From the NCBI GenBank assembly GCA_963700865.1, contig CAVOZC010000017.1, positions 62,001 through 126,000 on the forward strand: a stretch of DNA of 64,000 nucleotides, written 5' to 3'. The notes beneath the pieces were generated by a model. That model ran no database searches. It saw nothing but the letters and a program-made list of their open reading frames with translations, and was not told the DNA's origin. This document shows positions 53,654 through 62,122 of the stretch, piece after piece. Source of the stretch: CAVOGJ01 sp963700865. GTDB lineage: Bacteria > Planctomycetota > Planctomycetia > Pirellulales > Pirellulaceae. Position 1 is the first letter of the stretch. The number at the start of each line of letters is the position of its first letter. Both the position numbers and the translations under genes were made by a program.

Positions 53654-55137
53654 CGTTCGATTCCCGTTGAGTAACGAAGGATAGGTTCGGTAAAGTCATC
53701 ACGGACGGCTCGGCTCGCGCCGCCTGGTGCGAGTCATCGGGTTGTGGTGTCTGGTCACCGCGAGAGCGGATCAGGGCCATGGCGGCGTGATAGCGCGAGG
53801 CCACTCCCGGCTGCGGGTACAGTCCGCCACCGATGATCAAGCCGGTGAGGATCAGCACCGCGACACGTTCGGGGATACGGACCCGCAGGGACACCGAGGC
53901 GGGATGCCGCGCGCCGGTGAAAATGTGGAAATAGGCCTGTAGGATGGCGATGCCGTTCAGCGCGGCGGCAATCACCACCGCCGTGCCCACGTACGGATAG
54001 ACCGCCACCGCACCCTCTACGAGCAGTTCGGAGCCGACAAATCCGATCGTGCCTGGAAAACCGATCGAGGCGAGTCCGGTCAGCAGGAACAATGCGGCCA
54101 GCGTGGGGGTGTGCTCGTACAGTCCATGGTAATCCGTCAGTCGCAAGCGACCCGTTCGCGCCTCGATGGACCGCAGCGTCAGCCCGAAGCCGCTCAGCGA
54201 GAGTCCCACGGAGAGCCAGACCAACAGCGCGCCCGTCAGCCCGATGGGTGTCGCCAGTTCCAGACCCACCAGCACGAGGGACGAATGGCTGAGAAACAGG
54301 TAGCAAAAGAAACGGCGGGTGTCGACTTGCACGAGCGCCATGCCGGCCGCGTAGACGGCCGTGATCAGTGACATGATGGCGATGCTCTGCAATGCCCAGT
54401 CGGGGGCAAAGGGCAGAACAAGTCGCATGATGGCGTAGGCACCCATGATCGGCGTGACGTACAGCAACGCCGTGCCAAACGTCGCCTTTTCGAACAGGTC
54501 GGTCATCCAGCAATGCACCGGCACGATGCCGGTGCGGAGAAGCGCGCCGGCGGTCAACAGGGCGCCCGCCAGCGCGGACAGGTTGGGCCGCGCGCCGAAG
54601 TGTCCACCAACCACCAGCCTGAAACCATCAGCAACACAAACAACCCCATATGCAGGGTATAGACGCGTGTCGATCGATTCCGCGCCGCAGTTCGATCCAC
54701 GGTGGGATCGTGGCGATCGACAAGAGACCAATGATGACCCACGGCTCGCGACAACTGAGCGTGGCCAGCAGCAGCGACTCGGAAATCAGTGTCAAGCCGA
54801 AAGAAAAGCGATTGACCTTGGCGCTCAGGGTAGAGAGCACGGTCATGAGGTAAATCAGTGCCGCCAACGGCAGCAAGGGGGCGCTGAGCTCATCAATCAC
54901 AAAGATATCTTGATTAAAGATCATCTCGATCACGTCCCAGTGATCGTGAGCCTCGAAGGTATGCAGGAAGTGGAAATCGAGCCACTCGCCAAGCGTAAGC
55001 ACGAGCGTGATTCCGCAAATCGCGATCGCTCGTGTACGCGCCCGCTCGGGGTCGCGGATGAAGACCATCCATACGGCGGCGAGAAGTGGCAATAAAATGG
55101 CCAGTTCGAGCCAGGGAAAATGGGTTTCGGCCATCAC
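53643..55137 (-). CDS. Second NuoM/NuoL-type proton-translocating membrane subunit of the Dab operon (two frameshifts)
   Basis: Joined across breaks near 54670 and 54605, the product is ~498 aa of about twelve helices. DELSAPLLPLAALIYLMTVL, GLTLISESLLLATLS, TAGALLRTGIVPVHCWMTDLFEKATFGTALL (shown in parts: TGIVPVHCWMTDL) and YLFLSHSSLVLVGLE match the Mrp-antiporter/NuoM family. VHCWMTDLFE aligns with the VHxWLPxAxE proton-channel box. It is distinct from the NuoL-like gene upstream, with which it overlaps by 4 bp. Canonical Dab systems have a single DabB; here an additional subunit may extend the proton-driven pump. Whether the two act as a heterodimer is unknown. Confidence 0.8.
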
Positions 55138-56528
55138 GTTGGTTTTTCCTCAACGGCTGCTTGGAGGGGAATCAGCTCGGACTCGCCACGCTCCGGTCCC
55201 GACAGCAGATCGGTCCACTGCCGTTCTCGACGATCGCACCAGCGAAAGATCCGCACGAATGGCTGAACGATGTACTCGGACAACAAAGCGTCGAGATAGC
55301 CGCGCTCGAGCGACGTGCGGTAAAGCCAATTGAGCGCTCGATCGGGCAGCCATTGTTCCCACAACGACGGCTCTCGAGGCAGTCGCGCACCGATGGCGTC
55401 CTCCATCGAGTGATAGTCTTGAAGGATGCTCGGTGCCCGCAACAGTTGCAGGGTCCGCAAGCAGGCATGGCCCACGATGTGAATCAAGGCCAAGTAGCGG
55501 AAGCCAAATCCGATTTCCGCGACAATGATGCCTACCTGCGTCAGCGAGGCGAAGGCCAGGGCAGATTTGATATCGGTCTGCACACGCGACGCAAAAGAGC
55601 CGTAAACCGCTGAAACAAGGCCAATGGCAACGACCGCCACCCGCAGCGGAAGGGACGCCTCCAGCAACGGACTGACGCGGAGGAGCAGAAAGGCGCCCAA
55701 GTGCACGGAAAGTGCGCCGTAAAACACGGCACTCGACGGCGTCGGGCCTTCCATCGCTCGCGGCAACCAGCCCGAAAAGGGGACGAGCGCCGATTTGCCG
55801 GCCGCCGCCACCAACAGCAACAATCCGACAAACAGCGCATGGCTTGACGAAATGGTCGCCACGCCTTCAGGCCATGGCCCGGTTCCCATCAGCCCTTCAA
55901 AATCGCCTGCACCGGTTAAATGGTGCAGCGTGAGTGCGGCGACCAGAAATGCTGCGTCCGCGATGCGGTAAATACTCCATACGCGGATTCCATTGCGGAC
56001 CGGATTCCTGCGATCATGAAAAAAGGCGACGAGCAGTGCCGAAGATAGACCGACCAGCTCCCAACCCAGGAATAACGTCTCGATCGTTCCCGCCAGGGAG
56101 GAGACGACCATCCCTAGCAAAAAAATGGCATAAAACAGAAAGAACCGCCGATAGCCCGGCTCGCGATGGAGATATCGACTAGTAAAGGCTCCGACGACGC
56201 CGCACAACACGAACGAAAGCATGACAAACGGAATCGACAGGCGATCAAAAACAAACTTCAGATGGAAGTGAAAATGCTGCTCGGGAATCACTACCCAATC
56301 ACCCAATTCGATGGGCACATCACGGAGCCCCAGACGAAGCATCAGCCCCAGTGTGATGATTAACGCAAACAGTCCGGAAACGACCGCCACTTCCGTGCAC
56401 CGCGCCATCGAATTTTCGGTCAGCGGTCGTTCCAGCAGTGAACTGATACCGAAGACCATCAGCAACAGTGCCGGACTGGCCACCACCACCAAGCCGAGCA
56501 GGGAAAAGACAAATTCGCTGTTCATCAT
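55134..56528 (-). CDS. dabB: DabB-type NuoL-like membrane subunit of an inorganic carbon transporter
   Basis: A 464 aa polytopic protein with FVFDRLSIPFVMLSFVLCG, LFLGWELVGLSSALLVAFF (glutamate in the WELVGL box), AAAGKSALVPFSGWLPRAME (lysine and SGWLPxAME box) and PSSAVFYGALSVHLGAF. These are the proton-channel motifs of the Mrp/NuoL family. Adjacent to DabA and without other Nuo genes, it fits DabB, which energises vectorial CO2 hydration with the proton gradient. It is shorter than NuoL (~600 aa) but close to DabB (~500-550). The start overlaps dabA by 4 bp. Confidence 0.88.
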   Translation of the reverse strand: MMNSEFVFSLLGLVVVASPALLLMVFGISSLLERPLTENSMARCTEVAVVSGLFALIITLGLMLRLGLRDVPIELGDWVVIPEQHFHFHLKFVFDRLSIPFVMLSFVLCGVVGAFTSRYLHREPGYRRFFLFYAIFLLGMVVSSLAGTIETLFLGWELVGLSSALLVAFFHDRRNPVRNGIRVWSIYRIADAAFLVAALTLHHLTGAGDFEGLMGTGPWPEGVATISSSHALFVGLLLLVAAAGKSALVPFSGWLPRAMEGPTPSSAVFYGALSVHLGAFLLLRVSPLLEASLPLRVAVVAIGLVSAVYGSFASRVQTDIKSALAFASLTQVGIIVAEIGFGFRYLALIHIVGHACLRTLQLLRAPSILQDYHSMEDAIGARLPREPSLWEQWLPDRALNWLYRTSLERGYLDALLSEYIVQPFVRIFRWCDRRERQWTDLLSGPERGESELIPLQAAVEEKPT

Positions 56529-59500
56529 TGTGCCGCCAATTCCGCGGCCTTGATGGACGCAAAGCCAAGATGCTCGCGCCAGCCGCGATACCAGCTGTAA
56601 GAGGAATCGGTAATCGGCAAATCGTTCGACTCGAGCACGTACGGCTGAAAGTCACCGTCCTCGAAGAGCTTGATTTGTGACGTGGCCGTATCGAGCAGCG
56701 CTAGTTGTACCCATCCGCCGCACACGAGCCGCGCAATCGCCTCGTTTTGGGCGATGATCCGTTGCAGGGCGGCAGGCGTTGACTCAATCACAAACAGCAG
56801 CCGCAGCGGTTCGTGGATTTCGACCATCTGCCATGGCAGACCGGGTCGCAGGTCGCTCGCGGCACCATCCATCACTCCCAGTAATGACGTCACATTGTGC
56901 GGTAGCTTGGTGCCACAGCCATACCCATAGGGATCAAGGTAGGAAAAGTAGTATTCGAGATTGATGCCGGCGCACACGGGAATCACTGCCTGTAGCAGCC
57001 GTTCCAGAATGGAACTCTGTTCGTCATCCTGCCGGGGATCGTACGAAGTCAAGAAGGCACGACGATCAAGAAACAGCCCACGACTCCACTCGCGTCTTCC
57101 GACAAAACAAAGGGCGTTGGTGGCATGGCCGAGTTCCGGTCGTGTCTGCGAAAGGTCCGCGGCGCGACCCTCGACATGCCGCAACGCTTCCTGGGGCGTC
57201 AGCGTCAGACTGGCGGATTCAAACCGGCGACATCGCTCGTGGGCGTTACGAACCGTCGCCTGTTCCAAGGCATCCTTGGCCCGCTCGAAGACCTGTCGAT
57301 GAGTGACCGCGATCCGATCCAGATCGTACCAGGTCACACTATCATCGCACGTATTGTGGTATCCGCCGACAAAGATCACATCTTCGGGTACCGGCAAGCC
57401 CCGCTCGGACAGCAGCCGCCGAACCCGCGCATCGTTGGCCATCTGGGCGAAGGCCCGCGCATTGGGACCGCCCCGACCACCGCCGCAGGCACCGCAATCG
57501 TAGGCCGCCTCATGAGGGTTGTTGAGACTGGACGAGCCGTGACCACAGATGACGACCAGCGGGGCAAATAACTCGCCTTGGCCAAGGCCGATGGCCCGTA
57601 AACCGCCTTCGACGATCCGCGCCATTTCCTCGACCGAATAGCCCAGCTGGCCGTTTTCCGACCCCGGTTCGGCCTCCATCCGCTCCAGTCGCAATTGGGT
57701 GACCGGTGGCTGGACAATCCGCCCAAAGGTACGAAGGATCCGCGCCGTGATACGGGGAAAGAGAACGCGAGCCACGAGGGGAAAGGCCGCCAGCGAACCC
57801 AGCAACCCGGCCAGCAGACCGCCGGCAATCGTCCTCGTGCCCAGATGCGTGCGATGCGTGGCGTGCCCGATCCGCCGCCGCGCCTCGGCACGCCGCCGAC
57901 TCGACTGCTCGAACGAATAGACCGGCTCTTCCACCACAAAATGCCGCGGCTTGATGTTCACCGGGCACAACGGCCGAAAATGAGCCTCTGTCGCTCCGCG
58001 GTAATACATCGCAACGCCAAAAAACCCAGCTACGCCGAATGTCTCGCACTCTGGATCGCACTCCTCAATATGACGACGGAAGGACTCCTCGCGATCGTCG
58101 ATACAACAAACCACCTGATAGGCCGGCCGCGGACCGACAACGGCTGGAGCCGTCTCGTCCGGGGTCGAGCCACCGCGGACACGCTGCGCGTGAATCGACA
58201 CCGAGTCGAGCGCTTCATTGCGATACTTGCGCTCGAACGCCAACTGATAGGCGCGACGACGCTCGACACTCGAAAACGCATCAATCTCACCCATCAGGCG
58301 AGACCATTGCGGCGGCGAGAGTTCCAGCAGTTGCTGTGGGCTCCAGCCGCGCAGTTGTGCCAGCTGAAACACGTGAAACGCGCGCGGCCGCAGCACGCCG
58401 CGTGCTCGTTGCCGCAATTGCTGTTCCGCAAAGTTGCGGAAGCCGCGCAAGGGACCCTGGTAATCCAGGTGTTCCGAAATCACGTGCTGGATCGCCAGCC
58501 GCTCGAGAATCAGCCGTACGGCTAGAAAACCCGCCAGACTGTCCGCCGGGGCGGGATGAGGAGCCCAATCGGCGTTCGTCTCCATTTGCCACACCATGCC
58601 AGCCCAACCCGGTAACGCCAACAGTGATTTTGTGAGGAATTCATCCCGCTCTTCGCGGCTCACTCCCAAAGCCGCCAAGGACTCGTTGATCGAATCGAAG
58701 GGACTGATCTGCTCGTCCGTCACGCGTTGCAATTCCTTCGCCAAACCCTGCAGCCAGCGGGTCGGCTCGACAAACTGATCGCGATACAACTGGCAAAAAG
58801 AGGGCAAGAAGCCCGAACCACGCAGCGGTAGCTGCCAGTGCGCAAATCCCTGATCGAGAAAGACGGAACAAAAACGGATCATCACCTCGTGGACCAGTTC
58901 GTCCGTGTCCACATCCGTCAGTTCGCGAATCGCGTCCCGATGACGCATGACACTCGCCGGTCGACGATCTTCACAACTCGCAGCCCAATCGACTCCTAAC
59001 ATGCATGCCCGCCACAGCAGCTCGACCGTGATCGCCTCCCAGCGTGAGTCACTCCACGATTCAATCGATGACTCGTCGAATTGCTCGACCAGATCACCCA
59101 GTCCGGACTCGTTTTGCAGCACGCCCCGATCGGCATTCCGCAGATCGCGCATCACCCAACGCCGGGTGCTCGCCAACATCTGCTCGCAGAAATGAGGCGG
59201 ACAATCAGACCGAAATTTGTGGAGCGCGTCCGATTCATACAAGGCCCATTCCAGTTCCGCGTCGGTGCCCACCACCAGCGACTGTTGTAACATCGCCAAT
59301 CGCAACGAGTACCTCGTGCCCAAGCATGCCACCAAGGCACTCGCGTCATCGCCCAGGTCGTCGAGGAGCACCGATTCGAGATCGGCAATGCGGATGCGCC
59401 CCTTGTCGAGCAATTGACGATAACGGGACTCCGGCAAGTACGAGTGGCAGCCAAACGTCTTGGCCCCCGCACGCACGCCCCCATCAAACGTCTGCTGCTC

Positions 59501-59647
59501 AAACGCATGCAGGGTGTTGTGATGCACGAAAACCGTGATCGGCCCCTGCGCAGGCAGCAGGTGCGCCGCATGCTCAAGCGCATCACGCAGGTCGTCGTGA
59601 GAACGCGCCCGCCGAGATGTCTGTTTGTCTTCAACTTCGATCGACAC
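56525..59647 (-). CDS. dabA: DabA-type DUF2309 zinc protein of an inorganic carbon transporter
   Basis: The ~1040 aa product has the four predicted zinc/active-site residues of DabA: C515 and D517 in VVCCIDDREESF, H703 in VICGHGSSSLNN and C718 in AYDCGACGGG. The 2- and 15-residue spacings equal those of the Halothiobacillus enzyme (C351/D353, H524/C539), a beta-carbonic-anhydrase-like site. N-terminal FVHHNTLHAFE is another family box. With DabB it forms the energy-coupled CO2-to-bicarbonate 'vectorial anhydrase'. A TTG frame start at 59731 exists but lies inside the sigma-54 promoter. GTG 59647 (SIEVEDKQ) is therefore preferred, giving a ~70-nt leader. Confidence 0.92.
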   Translation of the reverse strand: MSIEVEDKQTSRRARSHDDLRDALEHAAHLLPAQGPITVFVHHNTLHAFEQQTFDGGVRAGAKTFGCHSYLPESRYRQLLDKGRIRIADLESVLLDDLGDDASALVACLGTRYSLRLAMLQQSLVVGTDAELEWALYESDALHKFRSDCPPHFCEQMLASTRRWVMRDLRNADRGVLQNESGLGDLVEQFDESSIESWSDSRWEAITVELLWRACMLGVDWAASCEDRRPASVMRHRDAIRELTDVDTDELVHEVMIRFCSVFLDQGFAHWQLPLRGSGFLPSFCQLYRDQFVEPTRWLQGLAKELQRVTDEQISPFDSINESLAALGVSREERDEFLTKSLLALPGWAGMVWQMETNADWAPHPAPADSLAGFLAVRLILERLAIQHVISEHLDYQGPLRGFRNFAEQQLRQRARGVLRPRAFHVFQLAQLRGWSPQQLLELSPPQWSRLMGEIDAFSSVERRRAYQLAFERKYRNEALDSVSIHAQRVRGGSTPDETAPAVVGPRPAYQVVCCIDDREESFRRHIEECDPECETFGVAGFFGVAMYYRGATEAHFRPLCPVNIKPRHFVVEEPVYSFEQSSRRRAEARRRIGHATHRTHLGTRTIAGGLLAGLLGSLAAFPLVARVLFPRITARILRTFGRIVQPPVTQLRLERMEAEPGSENGQLGYSVEEMARIVEGGLRAIGLGQGELFAPLVVICGHGSSSLNNPHEAAYDCGACGGGRGGPNARAFAQMANDARVRRLLSERGLPVPEDVIFVGGYHNTCDDSVTWYDLDRIAVTHRQVFERAKDALEQATVRNAHERCRRFESASLTLTPQEALRHVEGRAADLSQTRPELGHATNALCFVGRREWSRGLFLDRRAFLTSYDPRQDDEQSSILERLLQAVIPVCAGINLEYYFSYLDPYGYGCGTKLPHNVTSLLGVMDGAASDLRPGLPWQMVEIHEPLRLLFVIESTPAALQRIIAQNEAIARLVCGGWVQLALLDTATSQIKLFEDGDFQPYVLESNDLPITDSSYSWYRGWREHLGFASIKAAELAAQ

Positions 59648-59727
59648 GCTGCTACCGTCTCTTGCTCTGTCGGGCCGCTCGATCGAGCGACTGGCGGGGG
59701 GGGGATATCCACGAGGCAGGCAATGTA

Positions 59728-59742
59728 GCAATCAGCGTGCCA
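59728..59742 (-). promoter_or_regulatory. Sigma-54 (-24/-12) promoter of the dab operon
   Basis: On the minus strand the sequence reads TGGCACGCTGATTGC, a perfect match to TGGCACG-N4-TTGC with ten bases between GG and GC. Transcription would begin near 59716, ~70 nt before the GTG of dabA. A sigma-54 activator is encoded by the divergent operon. Confidence 0.85.
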
Positions 59743-59952
59743 AAGAACCCACTCGCCCGCGGCACACGCACCGGGCCATCGAGGTAGAACAGGCTTCCAG
59801 CCCAGGGTGTGCGGCAAACGACATGCGGTCATGAAAGACAATTAGCCAGCTTGAATGCTGCCGCGAACGGCGGGATACGGGCCGCCGATCCGCCGGAAGC
59901 TCCCGACGGCCAGTTTGGGGATGATACGCGCCCCACGGAGGGCTTGAGCTTT

Positions 59953-59961
59953 TGGTATGAT
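59953..59961 (+). promoter_or_regulatory. Candidate extended -10 promoter of the carbonic anhydrase operon
   Basis: TGGTATGAT matches the extended -10 form TGNTATAAT with one change. No good -35 hexamer is visible 17 bp upstream. The transcript would run through the 60008-60046 dyads before the ATG at 60059. Confidence 0.4.
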
Positions 59962-60007
59962 AAAGGGGGAGTGGGCCGCCTCGCCCCACCCACGACAGTG
60001 CAAAGTC

Positions 60008-60046
60008 TTGCAGAGTTCCTGCAAAGGCCTGCACACTCTCCGTGCA
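60008..60046. promoter_or_regulatory. Two NtrC-geometry 17-bp dyads in the carbonic anhydrase leader
   Basis: Site 1 is TTGCA-N7-TGCAA (60008-60024); site 2 is TGCAC-N7-GTGCA (60030-60046), which equals the enteric NtrC consensus outline. Their centres are 22 bp apart, two helical turns. A further TGCA at 59999 extends the phased series (59999, 60009, 60020, 60030, 60043). They are ~265-320 bp upstream of the dab sigma-54 promoter and within the leader of the divergent operon, so one regulator could activate dab and repress its own transcript. Confidence 0.6.
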
Positions 60047-60058
60047 AGGGAATTCCGT

Positions 60059-60724
60059 ATGCAGAAACTCGTAGCGGGTATTCACGCCTTTCAGCGGGAT
60101 CATTTCAGCCGCGATCGCAAGTTGTTCGAGACGCTGGCTGACGGTCAAAATCCACTGGCTCTGTTCATCACGTGCTCCGACTCGCGGATCGATCCGAATC
60201 GACTGACGCAAACCCAGCCGGGTGAGCTGTTCATTCAGCGCACGGCGGGCAACATCATTCCTCCCTATGGGGCGGTCTTTGGTGGCGAGGCGGCTACGAT
60301 CGAGTACGCCGTCACGGCCCTGAAAATCAGGGACTTGATCTTGTGTGGCCACTCGCATTGTGGAGCGATGGCGGGACTCTTGAATCCGGAGAGCGTGGAG
60401 GGGATGCCGGCCGTCCGCGCTCACCTGGCGCACGCCGAGGCGACGCGGCGGATTGTCGCGGAGAACTACCAGCATCTTCGTGATCCCGAGAGGCGGCTGA
60501 CGCTCACCGTCGAGGAGAACGTCCTGGTGCAGCTGGAAAACCTGCGGACGCACCCCGCTGTGGCGGCCGCGGTGGGTCGGCACGAGTTAAAACTGCACGG
60601 TTGGGTCTATAAATTCGAAACGGGCGAGGTATTTGCGTACGATCCCGACAAAGGGCAGTTCCTACCCATTGAGGACATTGCGGTGCCTGCATCTGATCCT
60701 GATCGCATCCTTCCCCTAATTTGA
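60059..60724 (+). CDS. Beta-class carbonic anhydrase
   Basis: Zinc ligands are C39 in ITCSDSRIDP, H98 and C101 in CGHSHCGAM; D41 and R43 form the catalytic dyad. RTAGNIIPPYG is also conserved. At 221 aa it is a typical beta-CA interconverting CO2 and bicarbonate in the cytosol. The ATG at 60059 is chosen over in-frame starts from 59957 because family homology starts there. It is divergent from dabA and overlaps the histidine kinase start by one base (TGATG). Such coupling ties the enzyme to a sensor. Confidence 0.94.
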   Translation: MQKLVAGIHAFQRDHFSRDRKLFETLADGQNPLALFITCSDSRIDPNRLTQTQPGELFIQRTAGNIIPPYGAVFGGEAATIEYAVTALKIRDLILCGHSHCGAMAGLLNPESVEGMPAVRAHLAHAEATRRIVAENYQHLRDPERRLTLTVEENVLVQLENLRTHPAVAAAVGRHELKLHGWVYKFETGEVFAYDPDKGQFLPIEDIAVPASDPDRILPLI

Positions 60725-62122
60725 TGTTTCGCGTTCAACCTACGGAAACAGGCCGGGTCTATCGGCTGGCCATCGCTGGATTACTCGTGCTTAGCTGTGC
60801 GGCCTTGGGGGTCACGATCTGGGTCATGGCCGACCTGCTGCGCGAGCAGCAGATCGTCCGCACCTTGATCCGCCAATTGCCGCCCGCAGCCGCGGCCTCC
60901 GCCGAGAAGCTGGCGGGCGAGCTTCGCTGGCAGTTTCGGTTGACCACCCTGGTCGTATTGAATCTGGTCGTGACCGGCTTTGCCCTGGCGCTCCTGTGGC
61001 GGGCTTACCGTATCTCGCAAGAATCGCTGCGGGATATTACGGCGCTGGCCGGCGATGTGCTGAGCAGCATGGACCTGGCCGTCATCACGACCGATACCGA
61101 GGGAACGGTCACCAGCATCAATCGTTGTGGCCTCGAATTACTGGAACTGGATTACGATTGCGTGGGGCGGCCGCTGCAAACCCTTTCCGACAGCCTGCCT
61201 CTCGAGACATTCCGCCGCGCGTCCCGAGAAGGCGGTTCGTCAAAATTGTTCCGCGATTTTTCCCTCGAGACGTCGAATGCGACGCGCGCGCTACGCGGCT
61301 TTTGCCAGTCGTTGCGGGACCACCAGGATGTGGAAATCGGCAATATCGTGCAGCTGCGGGATATTACGGAACGAGCCTTGGTGGATGACCGCCTGCGGCG
61401 GATGGAACGCTATATGGGACTCGGCTCCCTCATGGCCGGTTTGCACCATGAGATCAAAAATCCGCTGAGCGGCACTCTCTTTGCATGTCCAGTTGCTCGA
61501 GGAGAAGCTGGACGAGGACGGTTCGTCCCCGCAAGTGTCGGACATGCTGGAGATCATCAAGACGGAGGTGAAGCGGGTGGGGGGTGTCCTGGAGAGTTTC
61601 CAGGATTTCGCCTCGGTCGGCCAGTTGAATCGTTCCGAAGTCGACTTGGCCGGTCTCATTGAGCGGCAAGCCACGCTGATTCGGCCCCAGGCGGAGCGGC
61701 AACGAGTGGAGGTGCGGATCGAATGGCCCTCGCAACCGCTTCCGTCGCTAAACGCCGACTGTTTGCGTCTGGAACAAGTCATGTTGAACCTCTTGCTGAA
61801 TGCGATGGAGTCGATGCCTGACGGCGGCGAGTTGACCGTGCGGGTCAGTGAACGCGTCAGGGCGGAGGAGCGATCACTCGTCGTGGAAGTCATCGATACC
61901 GGGCCCGGCGTGCCCGATAATCTCCGCGACAAGATTTTTGATCCCTATTTCACCACCAAATCCGCGGGGACTGGCATGGGACTTGCCATCTGCGAAAAGA
62001 TTGTCCGTCAGCACCACGGCCATCTCGCCTTGGGTCATACGTCCAGCGGCACGTCCTTTGAAGTCACTTTACCCGTCGACGTTCCCTCGAGCGAAAGCAT
62101 GACTCGAGATATCCCCGCATGA
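60724..62122 (+). CDS. Membrane PAS-domain sensor histidine kinase (NtrB-like; one frameshift)
   Basis: Two helices (RLAIAGLLVLSCAALGVTIW and TLVVLNLVVTGFALALLW) flank a short ~50-residue periplasmic loop. A PAS domain follows (MDLAVITTDTEGTVTSINR). The H-box is HHEIKNPLS; N, G1 and G2 boxes are NLLLNAMESMPDGG, VIDTGPGVP and GTGMGLAICEKIV. Around 61473 a one-base indel shifts the frame directly after the H-box; the second frame continues with LHVQLLEEKL. The kinase is expected to phosphorylate the downstream regulator. Its start codon overlaps the carbonic anhydrase stop, and its end overlaps the regulator's ATG. The signal sensed, possibly CO2/bicarbonate or pH, is conjecture. Confidence 0.85.

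Noticed and set aside
59647..59731. TTG start of dabA at 59731
   Set aside because: It would begin inside the sigma-54 -12 element; the added residues are low-complexity and not family-like.
59732..60583. 283-residue minus-strand frame opposite the carbonic anhydrase
   Set aside because: It is a mirror of the anhydrase coding strand, crosses the dab promoter, and shows no protein-like motifs.
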